Shown here piece by piece: positions 51,195 through 60,290 of a stretch of DNA of 64,000 bases. Where the stretch lies: NCBI GenBank assembly GCA_016934335.1, contig JAFGTC010000037.1:1-64000 (forward strand), read 5' to 3'. The notes under the pieces were generated by a model that saw only the letters and a list, made by a program, of their open reading frames with translations, was not told the DNA's origin and ran no database searches. Origin of the DNA: Candidatus Omnitrophota bacterium. GTDB taxonomy: Bacteria; Hinthialibacterota; Hinthialibacteria; Hinthialibacterales; Hinthialibacteraceae. The translations under genes were made by a program, and so were the position numbers. How positions within the stretch are numbered: the stretch's first letter is position 1; every line of letters begins with the position of its first letter.

Positions 51195-52709
51195 ATGAAT
51201 AATCAAACTCAGATTCTTCAAATGATCGATATATGCAAATCCTATCCCGGCGTTCAGGCCTTAAATAAGGTGAATTTCGATATCCAGGAAGGTGAAATCC
51301 ATGCGCTCGTGGGTGAAAACGGCGCCGGTAAGTCAACCCTGATGAAAATTTTGGCCGGCGCCGAAACATTGGATTCCGGGGAAATTCGAATCAATGGGAA
51401 AAAAGTGGTTATCGATTCTCCCCAACGGGCGCAGAGTTTAGGCATCTCGATCATCTATCAGGAATTTAATCTGATTCCTCAATTAGGCGCGGCGGAGAAT
51501 ATTTTCCTGGGGCGCGAACCGACTCGAATGGGGATGGTCGACTTTCGCGCCGAAAAGAAAAAGGCTCGTGAAATCTTGGATCGATTGGGGATTCAATTTG
51601 ATGTCGATCTTCCCGTCAGTCAACTTTCGATCGCCCAGCAGCAAATGGTGGAAATCGCCAAAGCGCTATCCGTCGATGCGCGCATTATCGCCATGGACGA
51701 ACCGTCCGCCACTCTGACTCTTCATGAACTCAAGAGTTTGTTCGCTTTAATTCGAACCTTGAAGCAGCAGGGAATCAGCGTGATTTATATCTCTCATCGC
51801 TTGGAGGAGATTTTCGAAATCTGCGATCGCCTGACCATTTTGCGGGACGGCGAGTGGATTGACACTCGTCCTATTTGCGACATCGATCGCGATGGGATCA
51901 TCGAACGCATGGTGGGCCGCAAAATTACCGATGAATTTCCCAAACAATCGTTTTGGCCGGGGAATCCGATTTTGCAGGTGGAGAATCTGAGCCGCGGCTT
52001 CGTAAAAGATGTTTCGTTCTCGATCCGCGGAGGTGAAATCGTCGGATTGACAGGATTGATCGGAGCAGGGCGCACGGAATTAGCCCGTGTAATTTTCGGC
52101 GCCGATGCGCCTGAATCCGGCAAGATCAAATTTGCCGGGAAGCCTTTGCATCATCATGATCCCCGAAAAGCCATTGATCTCGGAATTTGTCTTCTGACCG
52201 AAGATCGCAAAGGGCAGGGATTGATTTTGGGGATGCGCATTCGGGAAAATATCACCCTTCCCAAATTAAGCGAATTTTGCCGATTCTTTTTCATTCAAGG
52301 CTCCAAAGAACGTCAGTCTTCGCAAAAACATATGGAGAACCTCCAGATCAAAGCTCCTTCCATGGAGACTGTCGTCAACAATCTTTCCGGTGGAAATCAG
52401 CAGAAAGTAGTGCTCGCCAAATGGCTTTTGGCCAACTCGAAACTGTTTATTTTTGACGAACCCACGCGCGGCATCGATGTCGGCGCCAAGCGGGAAATTT
52501 ATCTTCTTATGAATCAACTCTTAGAACGAGGAGCGGCCATTTTGATGATCTCTTCCGAACTGCCGGAAGTCTTGGGCATGTCAGATCGCATTCTGGTCAT
52601 GAACCGGGGTTGCCTCGTTGGAGAACTGGATCGTCATGAAGCCACGCAGGAAAAAATAATGAAACTGGCGACGACGGCGCCCGAAAAAAAATTAACCGTC
52701 GGAATTTAA
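51195..52709 (+). CDS. Sugar ABC transporter ATP-binding protein (RbsA/MglA-like, duplicated ATPase)
   Basis: Two ABC domains; GENGAGKSTLMKILAG, VYISHRLEEIFEICDRLTILRDG, LTEDRKGQGL, NLSGGNQQKVVLAKWL, DEPTRGIDVGAKREIY. Confidence 0.93.
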   Translation: MNNQTQILQMIDICKSYPGVQALNKVNFDIQEGEIHALVGENGAGKSTLMKILAGAETLDSGEIRINGKKVVIDSPQRAQSLGISIIYQEFNLIPQLGAAENIFLGREPTRMGMVDFRAEKKKAREILDRLGIQFDVDLPVSQLSIAQQQMVEIAKALSVDARIIAMDEPSATLTLHELKSLFALIRTLKQQGISVIYISHRLEEIFEICDRLTILRDGEWIDTRPICDIDRDGIIERMVGRKITDEFPKQSFWPGNPILQVENLSRGFVKDVSFSIRGGEIVGLTGLIGAGRTELARVIFGADAPESGKIKFAGKPLHHHDPRKAIDLGICLLTEDRKGQGLILGMRIRENITLPKLSEFCRFFFIQGSKERQSSQKHMENLQIKAPSMETVVNNLSGGNQQKVVLAKWLLANSKLFIFDEPTRGIDVGAKREIYLLMNQLLERGAAILMISSELPEVLGMSDRILVMNRGCLVGELDRHEATQEKIMKLATTAPEKKLTVGI

Positions 52710-52748
52710 TAGAATATCGATCTCTGATGCTTCAAATAAAAAAAGTCG

Positions 52749-54134
52749 ATGAAGAATTTCTTTTCTTCCCCACATTCCCCAGGCGCTTATCCACCGGATG
52801 ATTTGCTGGAATGGGGGGAGCCGACGCCCAAAATCCCATGGTGGTCTTGGCTTGGATTGGCCGTTATTCTTTTTTCGGAAATTCTTTTATTTCTCCAGAT
52901 CGAACCAGTTTATACTCACTTCACGTTGATTGTCTGGTGGGGATACATCCTATTGCTGGACGGACTCATCAAGCGGCGGCGAGGCGTTTCCTGGCTGGCG
53001 GATAAACCTTTATTTTTTATATATTTAGCTGTGATATCGGCATTTTGGTGGCTGGTTTTTGAATTCTATAACTGCTATTTGGAAAACTGGCTCTATATCG
53101 GCGTTCCCTCATCGATTGTCTATCGATACATTTGTTATTTTCTCGCTTATGCCACCATAACGCCTGCAATCTTATTGACTTATCTGTTCGCATTCACTTA
53201 TTGGCCTTCACATGAATCACTGGATTTCAACCGGCGTCCCAAGGAAATGACCTGTTATCTCTGGCTGATTTTTGGCATCTTGAGCGTGTCGATTCCCCTT
53301 TTGATACCCCAAAGAGAAATTCGTCATTATCTCTTTGGATTTGTTTGGATTGGATATGTTTTTATGCTGGAGCCGATCTCTTATTGGTCCGGCGGGTACA
53401 GTTTATTGCGTCTTTGGGCGGCTGGAGCGCGCCGAACGGTTTGGCTGATGTTCGGTTCCGGGGCCGTGTGCGGATTGCTTTGGGAATTCTGGAACTATTG
53501 GGCGGGAGCGAAATGGCTTTACACTGTGCCGATTTTGCCGTCCGTTCGCTACTTTGAGATGCCGATTATAGGATTTTTGGGATTTCTTCCTTTTGCCTGG
53601 GAATGTTTAATGTTGGTCATGTTTTCTTCCCTCATCCTGAATCGATTTCCTTTAAGATCGAATAGTGACGTTTTCCCCAGGGAATTCGTGTTGAAATCTC
53701 GCTGTTTATTTGCAGGATTAACTGGGCTTTTTATCATTACTTATTATGTTCAACCCAAGTATTATTTCCCGCTCATAGATTTCGATCCTTTTTGGGAAAA
53801 AGCGCCAAAGCCTAAGCAAGAAGAATGGGCGGAATCATACAAGGATAATTTTTTAACATTTTATATCGATTTATTCCAAACTGGAAATCAACCATCTAGG
53901 CGTGAATTGGAAAATATTTTTCCCAACGGAACTCTATTGGTTTACGGATGGCATCCATACGTCCACTCACGAGAAACCATGCGGCGTCTTGCCGAGCAGC
54001 AGAAAATGCCGGGGCAATGGAAATGCGTCGATCCGTTGCTGCGGGGATATGCGATGGCTTCTCGCTTTAACTGGGCGATTTATAGAAATTGGCCGAAATA
54101 TCGAGATGAATTTGGTTTACCAACACAAGAATGA
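52749..54134 (+). CDS. Uncharacterised polytopic membrane protein with internal duplication
   Basis: 461 aa; two related segments VWWGYILLLD...FEFYNCYLENWLYIGVPSS and VWIGYVFMLE...WEFWNYWAGAKWLYTVPILPS. Confidence 0.65.
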   Translation: MKNFFSSPHSPGAYPPDDLLEWGEPTPKIPWWSWLGLAVILFSEILLFLQIEPVYTHFTLIVWWGYILLLDGLIKRRRGVSWLADKPLFFIYLAVISAFWWLVFEFYNCYLENWLYIGVPSSIVYRYICYFLAYATITPAILLTYLFAFTYWPSHESLDFNRRPKEMTCYLWLIFGILSVSIPLLIPQREIRHYLFGFVWIGYVFMLEPISYWSGGYSLLRLWAAGARRTVWLMFGSGAVCGLLWEFWNYWAGAKWLYTVPILPSVRYFEMPIIGFLGFLPFAWECLMLVMFSSLILNRFPLRSNSDVFPREFVLKSRCLFAGLTGLFIITYYVQPKYYFPLIDFDPFWEKAPKPKQEEWAESYKDNFLTFYIDLFQTGNQPSRRELENIFPNGTLLVYGWHPYVHSRETMRRLAEQQKMPGQWKCVDPLLRGYAMASRFNWAIYRNWPKYRDEFGLPTQE

Positions 54135-54514
54135 ATTGCCCCCGCTATTTTTTTCATTTTTTTTGAACGAATTTACTCTTCCAGACGTCTAATGAATAAT
54201 AATTGAAATAAATTGAAGATAAATCAATATAATATAAAGTAGATGGGAAATTTTAGCTGAGGATTTTCATTTTGCGATAGTAAACCACCAAAACTTGGAT
54301 CGATAAAGAAATTAAAGAGAAATTTGTTACTTAACGGTGCTATAAACGTTTTACATTATACAGCGCAAATGACGAAGCACACTATACTGAAAAACGTAAG
54401 GGTATTATAACAATCTTAAAAATATAAAAATCAGAGGATTACACACCCTCCCTATACCTACCTCCCATTATTCTGCTCAAGCGGAGTCCGGCTGCCCAGC
54501 CAAAGGCTCCGTAT

Positions 54515-54532
54515 TTTTTTTCTTTTTCGATT
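54515..54532 (+). terminator. 3' end of plus-strand terminator-like hairpin (stem begins about 54481)
   Basis: CGGAGTC...GGCTCCG stem followed by TATTTTTTTTCTTTTT; about 350 bp past the nearest upstream plus-strand CDS. Confidence 0.45.
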
Positions 54533-54535
54533 CTA

Positions 54536-55075
54536 TTACCATCGAACGGGATTTAAACCGGGATGAGTCTCAAAGAGGACGTCGCCGTCGCTTATCAGCC
54601 CATTGGAGGAGGAATAGGAAACCCACTTGGGGGAATTGGGATATGATCCTAATGAAGTCGTATCGTCATCATAATCGGGGCCCAGGCTTGCAAGAGCATA
54701 GTCTTTTCCTGTACCGGGCTTGTCACGGTAGGCTACGCCGAATTCGTAGAAATTATGCCCATTGACGAATTTTTCGCGTTGTGTAGGTTGAAAAATATCG
54801 GTTGGGACATTGGGTAGATACGAAACAGGCGTGGTAAAGCATTTCCATGCGACATACCATCCTCCAATGTTCCATGCGTCCGGAAGTACTCCCCCTTGAT
54901 CCAAGCGATACATTTCGAAAGCCGTTCGAATTGAAGAAAATTCCGATTCAACTCTTCCAATTTTGGCGCGCAACTGAGCGTTGAGAAAATTGGGCACGGC
55001 TATAGCGGCAAGAATCCCAATAATCGCCACGACAATGAGAAGTTCGATCAAAGTGAATGCCTTGATTTTATTCAT
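54536..55075 (-). CDS. Type IV pilin/GspG-like pseudopilin (prepilin N-terminal methylation domain)
   Basis: MNKIKAFTLIELLIVVAIIGILAAIAVPNFLNAQ; ORF to 55096, preferred start 55075. Confidence 0.88.
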   Translation of the reverse strand: MNKIKAFTLIELLIVVAIIGILAAIAVPNFLNAQLRAKIGRVESEFSSIRTAFEMYRLDQGGVLPDAWNIGGWYVAWKCFTTPVSYLPNVPTDIFQPTQREKFVNGHNFYEFGVAYRDKPGTGKDYALASLGPDYDDDTTSLGSYPNSPKWVSYSSSNGLISDGDVLFETHPGLNPVRW

Positions 55076-55410
55076 GTTAGACCCCTTATTCTCCATAAAC
55101 CGGCCAATACAAATTCTTGTAATTGCAATTTCTGAATAATCGATACATTAAATCATCTCTGTAAATATTTTGAAAGATGAAAAACGTCCCTCTGAACTTT
55201 TTTTTCTTTTACAAGTAATTCTAAAAGAAATGGATAATCAAAAAAATAATCACTGATTTTGCGTCTTTCATACCTGGCGATAGGTATATTTTTGTAGATC
55301 TTCGTGCCAAAATAGGGAAGCGGGATATTGAAAATAAAAAGCAAAGCGTTCCCTATATATAAAAGTTCAAAAATCAATAGATAGGATGAAAATTTATTTC
55401 AGAAAGGGAG

Positions 55411-56451
55411 ATGATCATGTTTACACACAAAAAATCTTCGTTTTATATGTTCTTGTTGTTCGGCGCTGCGATTGTCTTGTTGGCGACCGGCTGTGGACGG
55501 CCGTCCGGAAATGAGACGATTGAGTTATCTTACAGCATTTTCTTCCCACCGACTCACATTCAATGTATAACGGCGATGGATTGGGCCAAAGAGATTGAAA
55601 AACGCTCCCAAGGCCGCGTGAAAATCACTGTTTTCCCCGGCGGCTCATTAAGTAAAGCGCCCCAGGTTTATGAGGGCGTCGTCAATGGAATTTCCGATAT
55701 CGGAATGAGTTGCTTCGCCTATACCCGTGGGAGATTCCCTTTATTGGAGGGATTGGATCTGCCTCTGGGCTATCCTAACGGACTGACGGCGACTCGGATC
55801 GCCACGGCTATGGTCAAGAAATATAATCCGGAGGAAATTTCCGACGTCCATGTTCTGTACATCCACGCTCATGGACCAGGATTATTGGCCAGCAAGAAGC
55901 CGGTGAATAATTTGGAGGAAATGAAGGGCCTGCAAGTTCGCGCGACGGGCTTATCTTCCAAAATTGTTTCGAGTTTAGGCGGCGTTCCCGTGGGGATGAG
56001 TCAGCCTGAAACCTACGAAGCGCTGCAGCGCAGCGTCGTCGAAGCGACTTTCTGCCCGGTAGAAACTTTGAAGGGCTGGAAGCAGGGTGAAGTAATTGAT
56101 TATGTTATTGATACATCTGTTATTGGCTACACGACCGCCATGTTTGCCGTCATGAATCAATCCAAGTGGGAGGCTCTGCCCAAGGATATTCAAGACATTT
56201 TCAATGCAGTGAGCGACGAATGGGTGGATAAACACGGCCAGGCGTGGGATGAAGCGGATGCTAACGGTTGGGCTTTTGTAAAAGAACTGCAGCGTACAAT
56301 CATTCAACTTTCGGATGAAGAAAAGCAGAATTGGAAAAAAGCCGTCGAACCGATTTTGAGTGAATATGTTCAGAACACCCAAGAAAAAGAATTGCCTGGC
56401 GATGCTTTTTTGAAGGATATTCAAGATATGCTGGCGGCTGCGGATCAATAA
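55411..56451 (+). CDS. TRAP transporter substrate-binding protein (DctP family), lipoprotein
   Basis: Lipobox [63 protein letters not shown]. Confidence 0.92.
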   Translation: MIMFTHKKSSFYMFLLFGAAIVLLATGCGRPSGNETIELSYSIFFPPTHIQCITAMDWAKEIEKRSQGRVKITVFPGGSLSKAPQVYEGVVNGISDIGMSCFAYTRGRFPLLEGLDLPLGYPNGLTATRIATAMVKKYNPEEISDVHVLYIHAHGPGLLASKKPVNNLEEMKGLQVRATGLSSKIVSSLGGVPVGMSQPETYEALQRSVVEATFCPVETLKGWKQGEVIDYVIDTSVIGYTTAMFAVMNQSKWEALPKDIQDIFNAVSDEWVDKHGQAWDEADANGWAFVKELQRTIIQLSDEEKQNWKKAVEPILSEYVQNTQEKELPGDAFLKDIQDMLAAADQ

Positions 56452-56486
56452 TCGATCTGGATGATATTAATTGGATTTGTTAATCA

Positions 56487-56984
56487 ATGAAACAATTTTT
56501 TGCAGGCTTCACATCCGCTGTTCGGGCGGTGGTTTACGTGTTGACCGTCGTCTCCGGCTTGGGAATTCTTTTCATGATGGGCGTTACTTGCGCAGATATT
56601 CTTCTCCGAATCGCGGGTCATCCGATTGTCGGCGCCTATGATATTGTAAAAATCACCGGCGCTATATCCATGGGATGCGCTCTGCCCTATACGACGGCTG
56701 TTAAAGGTCATGTGGCTATCGAATTCTTATTTCAAAAAATGAGCCGACCTTGGCGCATTCTCGTAGATACGATCGCTCGTTTGTTATCGATGTCTCTATT
56801 CGGTCTTCTTACCTGGAGGTGCATCGAATACGGCAAAGCGCTGCGATTGAGCGGAGAAGCCACCGCCACATTGGAAATACCCACATTTTGGATTCTCTAT
56901 GTTATGGCGTTTTCATGCGGAGTGGTTGTTCTTATCATCTTCGATCACATGATTCATCCAGGCAAGGAAATGATCAAACCATGA
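56487..56984 (+). CDS. TRAP transporter small permease (DctQ family)
   Basis: Four-TM 165-aa protein between the DctP and DctM genes; DILLRIAGHPIVGAYDIVKI. Confidence 0.9.
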   Translation: MKQFFAGFTSAVRAVVYVLTVVSGLGILFMMGVTCADILLRIAGHPIVGAYDIVKITGAISMGCALPYTTAVKGHVAIEFLFQKMSRPWRILVDTIARLLSMSLFGLLTWRCIEYGKALRLSGEATATLEIPTFWILYVMAFSCGVVVLIIFDHMIHPGKEMIKP

Positions 56985-58282
56985 CTCCCGTTGAATTTGG
57001 AATTCTTGGCTGTTTATTGTTATTGATTTTGTTAATCAGCAGTATGCCGGTGGCTTTCGTCATGGCCGCTGTGGGCGGACTTGGATTCGCGCTGGTAGTG
57101 ACGCCTCATGCATCGTTGAGCATGATTTCCAGCGAGTTTTACGACATCTTTTCCTCATACAGTTTGACGGTTATTCCTTTGTTTGTATTTATGGGCCAAA
57201 TCGCTTTTCACGCCGGCATCAGCCGCCGATTGTTCAATGCGGCGTATCATTGGCTTGGGCCTCTGCCGGGCGGATTGGCGATGGCGACGGTGGGCGCTTG
57301 CACGGCTTTCGGCGCAATTTGCGGCTCCGGTCCGGCGACCGCGGCCACCATGGCGTCGGTCGCCCTGCCGGAGATGAAGCGCTATAAATATGATATGGAA
57401 TTAGGCAGCGGAACCGTGGCGGCGGGGGGCAGTTTAGGAATGTTGATCCCGCCGAGCGTCGTTTTCATCGTCTACGCCATCATGACCGAACAGTCGGTCG
57501 GCAAATTGTTTATTGCAGGAATCGTACCGGGTCTTCTTATTGCGCTTCTGTTTTGTCTCGCCATCTATATCAATTGTCTGCGCCGCCCTGAACTTGGCCC
57601 CTCCGCTCCCAAGACGACATGGAAAGAAAAATTCATCTCGCTCGGGGGCGTCACGGAAACAATCATTTTGTTCGTGCTTGTCATGGGAGGAATGTTTAAG
57701 GGATTTTTTACGCCCACTGAAGCGGCGGCCGTAGGCGCGGCGGGAAGTCTGGTTATCGTGGCGCTGCGCAGGAGTTTGACGTTCAAGGCGCTGCTGAAAT
57801 CCATCCAGGAAACGGTTCGCACCTCATGCATGGTGATTATCATCGTCGCAGGCGCCACCATGTTCGGGCGGTTTTTGGCAATTACCCGAATTCCTTTTGA
57901 ATTGGCCGAATGGCTTGTTGGCTTGCCTTTGCCCGGATGGATCATTATGGGATTTATTATTCTTTTTTATCTCGTCTGCGGTTGTTTCGTCGATGCCTTG
58001 GCTTTAATCATCTTAACGATCCCCATTTTTTCCCCGGTTGTAAGCGCATTGCATTTTGATCCGATCTGGTTCGGCGTGATTATTGTCGTCGTAACGCAGA
58101 TGGGAGTCATTTCTCCTCCCGTCGGCGTCAATGTTTATGTGGTCAGCGGCATGGAGCGAGACATCTCTTTGCAGACAGTGTTTAAGGGAGCGATGCCGTT
58201 TCTTCTCGTTTTGGTGATTTCCGCCGTCTTATTGATTATGTTTCCTCAATTATGCTTGTTTTTACCGGAAATGGTTCATTGA
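56981..58282 (+). CDS. TRAP transporter large permease (DctM family)
   Basis: ATG 56981 overlaps the DctQ stop (ATGA). GSGPATAATMASVALPEM, GGSLGMLIPPSVVFIVYAIMTEQSVGKLFIAGIVPG, FFTPTEAAAVGA. Confidence 0.93.
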   Translation: MTPVEFGILGCLLLLILLISSMPVAFVMAAVGGLGFALVVTPHASLSMISSEFYDIFSSYSLTVIPLFVFMGQIAFHAGISRRLFNAAYHWLGPLPGGLAMATVGACTAFGAICGSGPATAATMASVALPEMKRYKYDMELGSGTVAAGGSLGMLIPPSVVFIVYAIMTEQSVGKLFIAGIVPGLLIALLFCLAIYINCLRRPELGPSAPKTTWKEKFISLGGVTETIILFVLVMGGMFKGFFTPTEAAAVGAAGSLVIVALRRSLTFKALLKSIQETVRTSCMVIIIVAGATMFGRFLAITRIPFELAEWLVGLPLPGWIIMGFIILFYLVCGCFVDALALIILTIPIFSPVVSALHFDPIWFGVIIVVVTQMGVISPPVGVNVYVVSGMERDISLQTVFKGAMPFLLVLVISAVLLIMFPQLCLFLPEMVH

Positions 58283-58308
58283 TATATCCAATCAAGGTGG
58301 TGAATGAG

Positions 58309-58788
58309 ATGACTGGCGCGGATCATCTTTCTTGTGTATGCAAAAGAATTCTATTTTGTACGGATTTCTCGTCGAATGCTCAATTCGCTTTTCAGTTCGC
58401 TCTGAGTGAAGCGTCTCGCTTTCCGAACTGTACTCTCCATTTGCTCCATGTCATCCCTGAGGTGGAGGCGCAGTTTTGGAAGACATATTTGTATGAAATC
58501 GATGGAATCGATGAAAAAGCCAAGCAAGACACGCAGGACAAAATCGCCGAAGATTATCTGCCTCATATTCCGGAGCGAATTTCTTCTCATGTCGAAATTC
58601 GAGTCGGGAAGGATTATCAGACTATATTAGAGTATGCCAGAGAAATCGACTGCGATCTCATTGTCATCGGCAGACAGGGGCAATCCAATTTGCGGAAGGT
58701 TTTATTCGGCAATGTCACAGAAAAGGTGACGCGTCATGCGGAGTGCCCGGTGCTTGTGGTTCCACTTGTCTATCAAACAAAACAGTAA
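58309..58788 (+). CDS. Universal stress protein (UspA family)
   Basis: RILFCTDFSSNAQFAFQFAL, CDLIVIGRQGQSNLRKVLFGNVTEKVTRHAECPVLVVP; likely start 58309 after AAGGTGG. Confidence 0.92.
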   Translation: MTGADHLSCVCKRILFCTDFSSNAQFAFQFALSEASRFPNCTLHLLHVIPEVEAQFWKTYLYEIDGIDEKAKQDTQDKIAEDYLPHIPERISSHVEIRVGKDYQTILEYAREIDCDLIVIGRQGQSNLRKVLFGNVTEKVTRHAECPVLVVPLVYQTKQ

Positions 58789-58826
58789 GGGGATTCGTCT
58801 TTTGAAAAACAGTGTTTTTTTTGCGG

Positions 58827-58854
58827 TTGTTTGCAATGTTTTATATGGTATAAT
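58827..58854 (+). promoter_or_regulatory. Sigma70-like promoter upstream of Rrf2 gene
   Basis: TTGTTT - 16 bp - TATAAT, about 35 bp before the start codon at 58890. Confidence 0.45.
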
Positions 58855-58889
58855 GGAACTTATATACTAGATAGCAGGCGGATCATAAG

Positions 58890-59330
58890 TTGATGCACAA
58901 TTTATTACGTGTTTCCGATGCGGTTTCATTGGCTTTTCATACGTTGTGGCTCTTAGCGGAGCGGCAAAATGAACTTCTCCGCACGCCTGAGATTGCGGAA
59001 ATATTATCTGTATCGGAGCACCATCTCCAGAAAGTACATCAACGATTGGCGAAAGCCGGCTTCATTCGGGCCGTACGCGGCCCCAAAGGCGGCTTTATAT
59101 TAAATCGTTCCCCCGAAAAAATCACCCTGATGCAGATCTATGAGGCGATTGACGGTCCCTTAGAGACGCGCCGATGCATGCTGGGCCGCTCGACGTGCCG
59201 CGTTCAGGATTGTCTTTTAGGAGAACTTGTGGAGGAGGTCAATCAATTGGTACGCCGTCATTTTGAGAAAATCACGCTAGCGGAGTTAGCGAAGACAGAT
59301 TTAGAAAATTCAATGGAAAAAATAGGTTGA
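58890..59330 (+). CDS. Rrf2 family transcriptional regulator with three-Cys motif
   Basis: RTPEIAEILSVSEHHLQKVHQRLAKAGFIRAVRGPKGGFILNR; CMLGRSTCRVQDC cluster-type cysteines. Confidence 0.9.
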   Translation: MMHNLLRVSDAVSLAFHTLWLLAERQNELLRTPEIAEILSVSEHHLQKVHQRLAKAGFIRAVRGPKGGFILNRSPEKITLMQIYEAIDGPLETRRCMLGRSTCRVQDCLLGELVEEVNQLVRRHFEKITLAELAKTDLENSMEKIG

Positions 59331-59725
59331 ATATGGTGAATCTTTCGTTAAACGATAAAAAAAAATCGCACCATCAAAAACCTTTAGGGACAGTGATATG
59401 TAGGCGGATGCGATTGATTGATCCAGAATCTGTAAAAAAAGATCTGGCGATTTTGAATGAATTTGTGCGCATTTTTTGTAAAAATAATCATGAGCGTCAA
59501 ACAGGAGATCTTTTATGCGATGAATGTAGAGATTTACTCGATTATGCGCGGGGTCGACTTGCAGCGTGTCCCTACGATCCAAAGCCAAAATGCAAACACT
59601 GTCTCACGCATTGTTACCGTCTTCCGTATCGAGAGAAGATGAAAGCGGTCATGCGATTCTCCGGCATGTATTTTGTAAAACGGGGGCGCATTGATTGGCT
59701 GCTTAAATATTTCTTTATACGATAG
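59327..59725 (+). CDS. YgbA_NO-like (nitrous oxide-stimulated promoter family) protein
   Basis: ILNEFVRIFCKNNHERQTGDLLCDECRDLLDYARGRLAACPYDPKPKCKHCLTHCYRLPYREKMKAVMRFSG; overlaps the Rrf2 stop codon. Confidence 0.75.
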   Translation: MNMVNLSLNDKKKSHHQKPLGTVICRRMRLIDPESVKKDLAILNEFVRIFCKNNHERQTGDLLCDECRDLLDYARGRLAACPYDPKPKCKHCLTHCYRLPYREKMKAVMRFSGMYFVKRGRIDWLLKYFFIR

Positions 59726-60290
59726 ATTTGTGGAATTTCTCGAAAACTGATTTTATATCTCTCTTACAAATTTTATTTTTAGACCCTGATTCCATTCCCC
59801 CATTTTTTTTATTAGTTCCATCAATCCTCCCAAATAATCTTGCAAAAATTATAAACAACGTATGAATATTGTTTTATAATCCACGATTTATTCAAACATT
59901 GTAATGTAATATTGCATTATCCTGTGAATATATCGCGAAAAAATAATATTTTTCAAATTGGATTTCCTCTGAATTTTACAGAATCGAATAAAATTTTAAA
60001 TAACGTCTTTTTTTTCTTCTTTTTATACGCTAAAATACAAGATGTTGATTTATATAATTTTCTGCTTTTTCCGCACGCAAGATTACCTATTTTAATGTTG
60101 TTGTCTTTCCCAATCGGGCGATTTTTTGGATGAAGAAAACCAGACGGGGCTGACGTTTGACAGCCTGTTGTACGATTGTGCTAAAAGTCTGGGTATGGGG
60201 CAAATGCGTCTATTTTAATTTATAATTTTTGTAGTAAAAGTTGCGGGGCTGTTTTACTATCTTGAGGATATTGAGAAGGAGTATGTCGTC

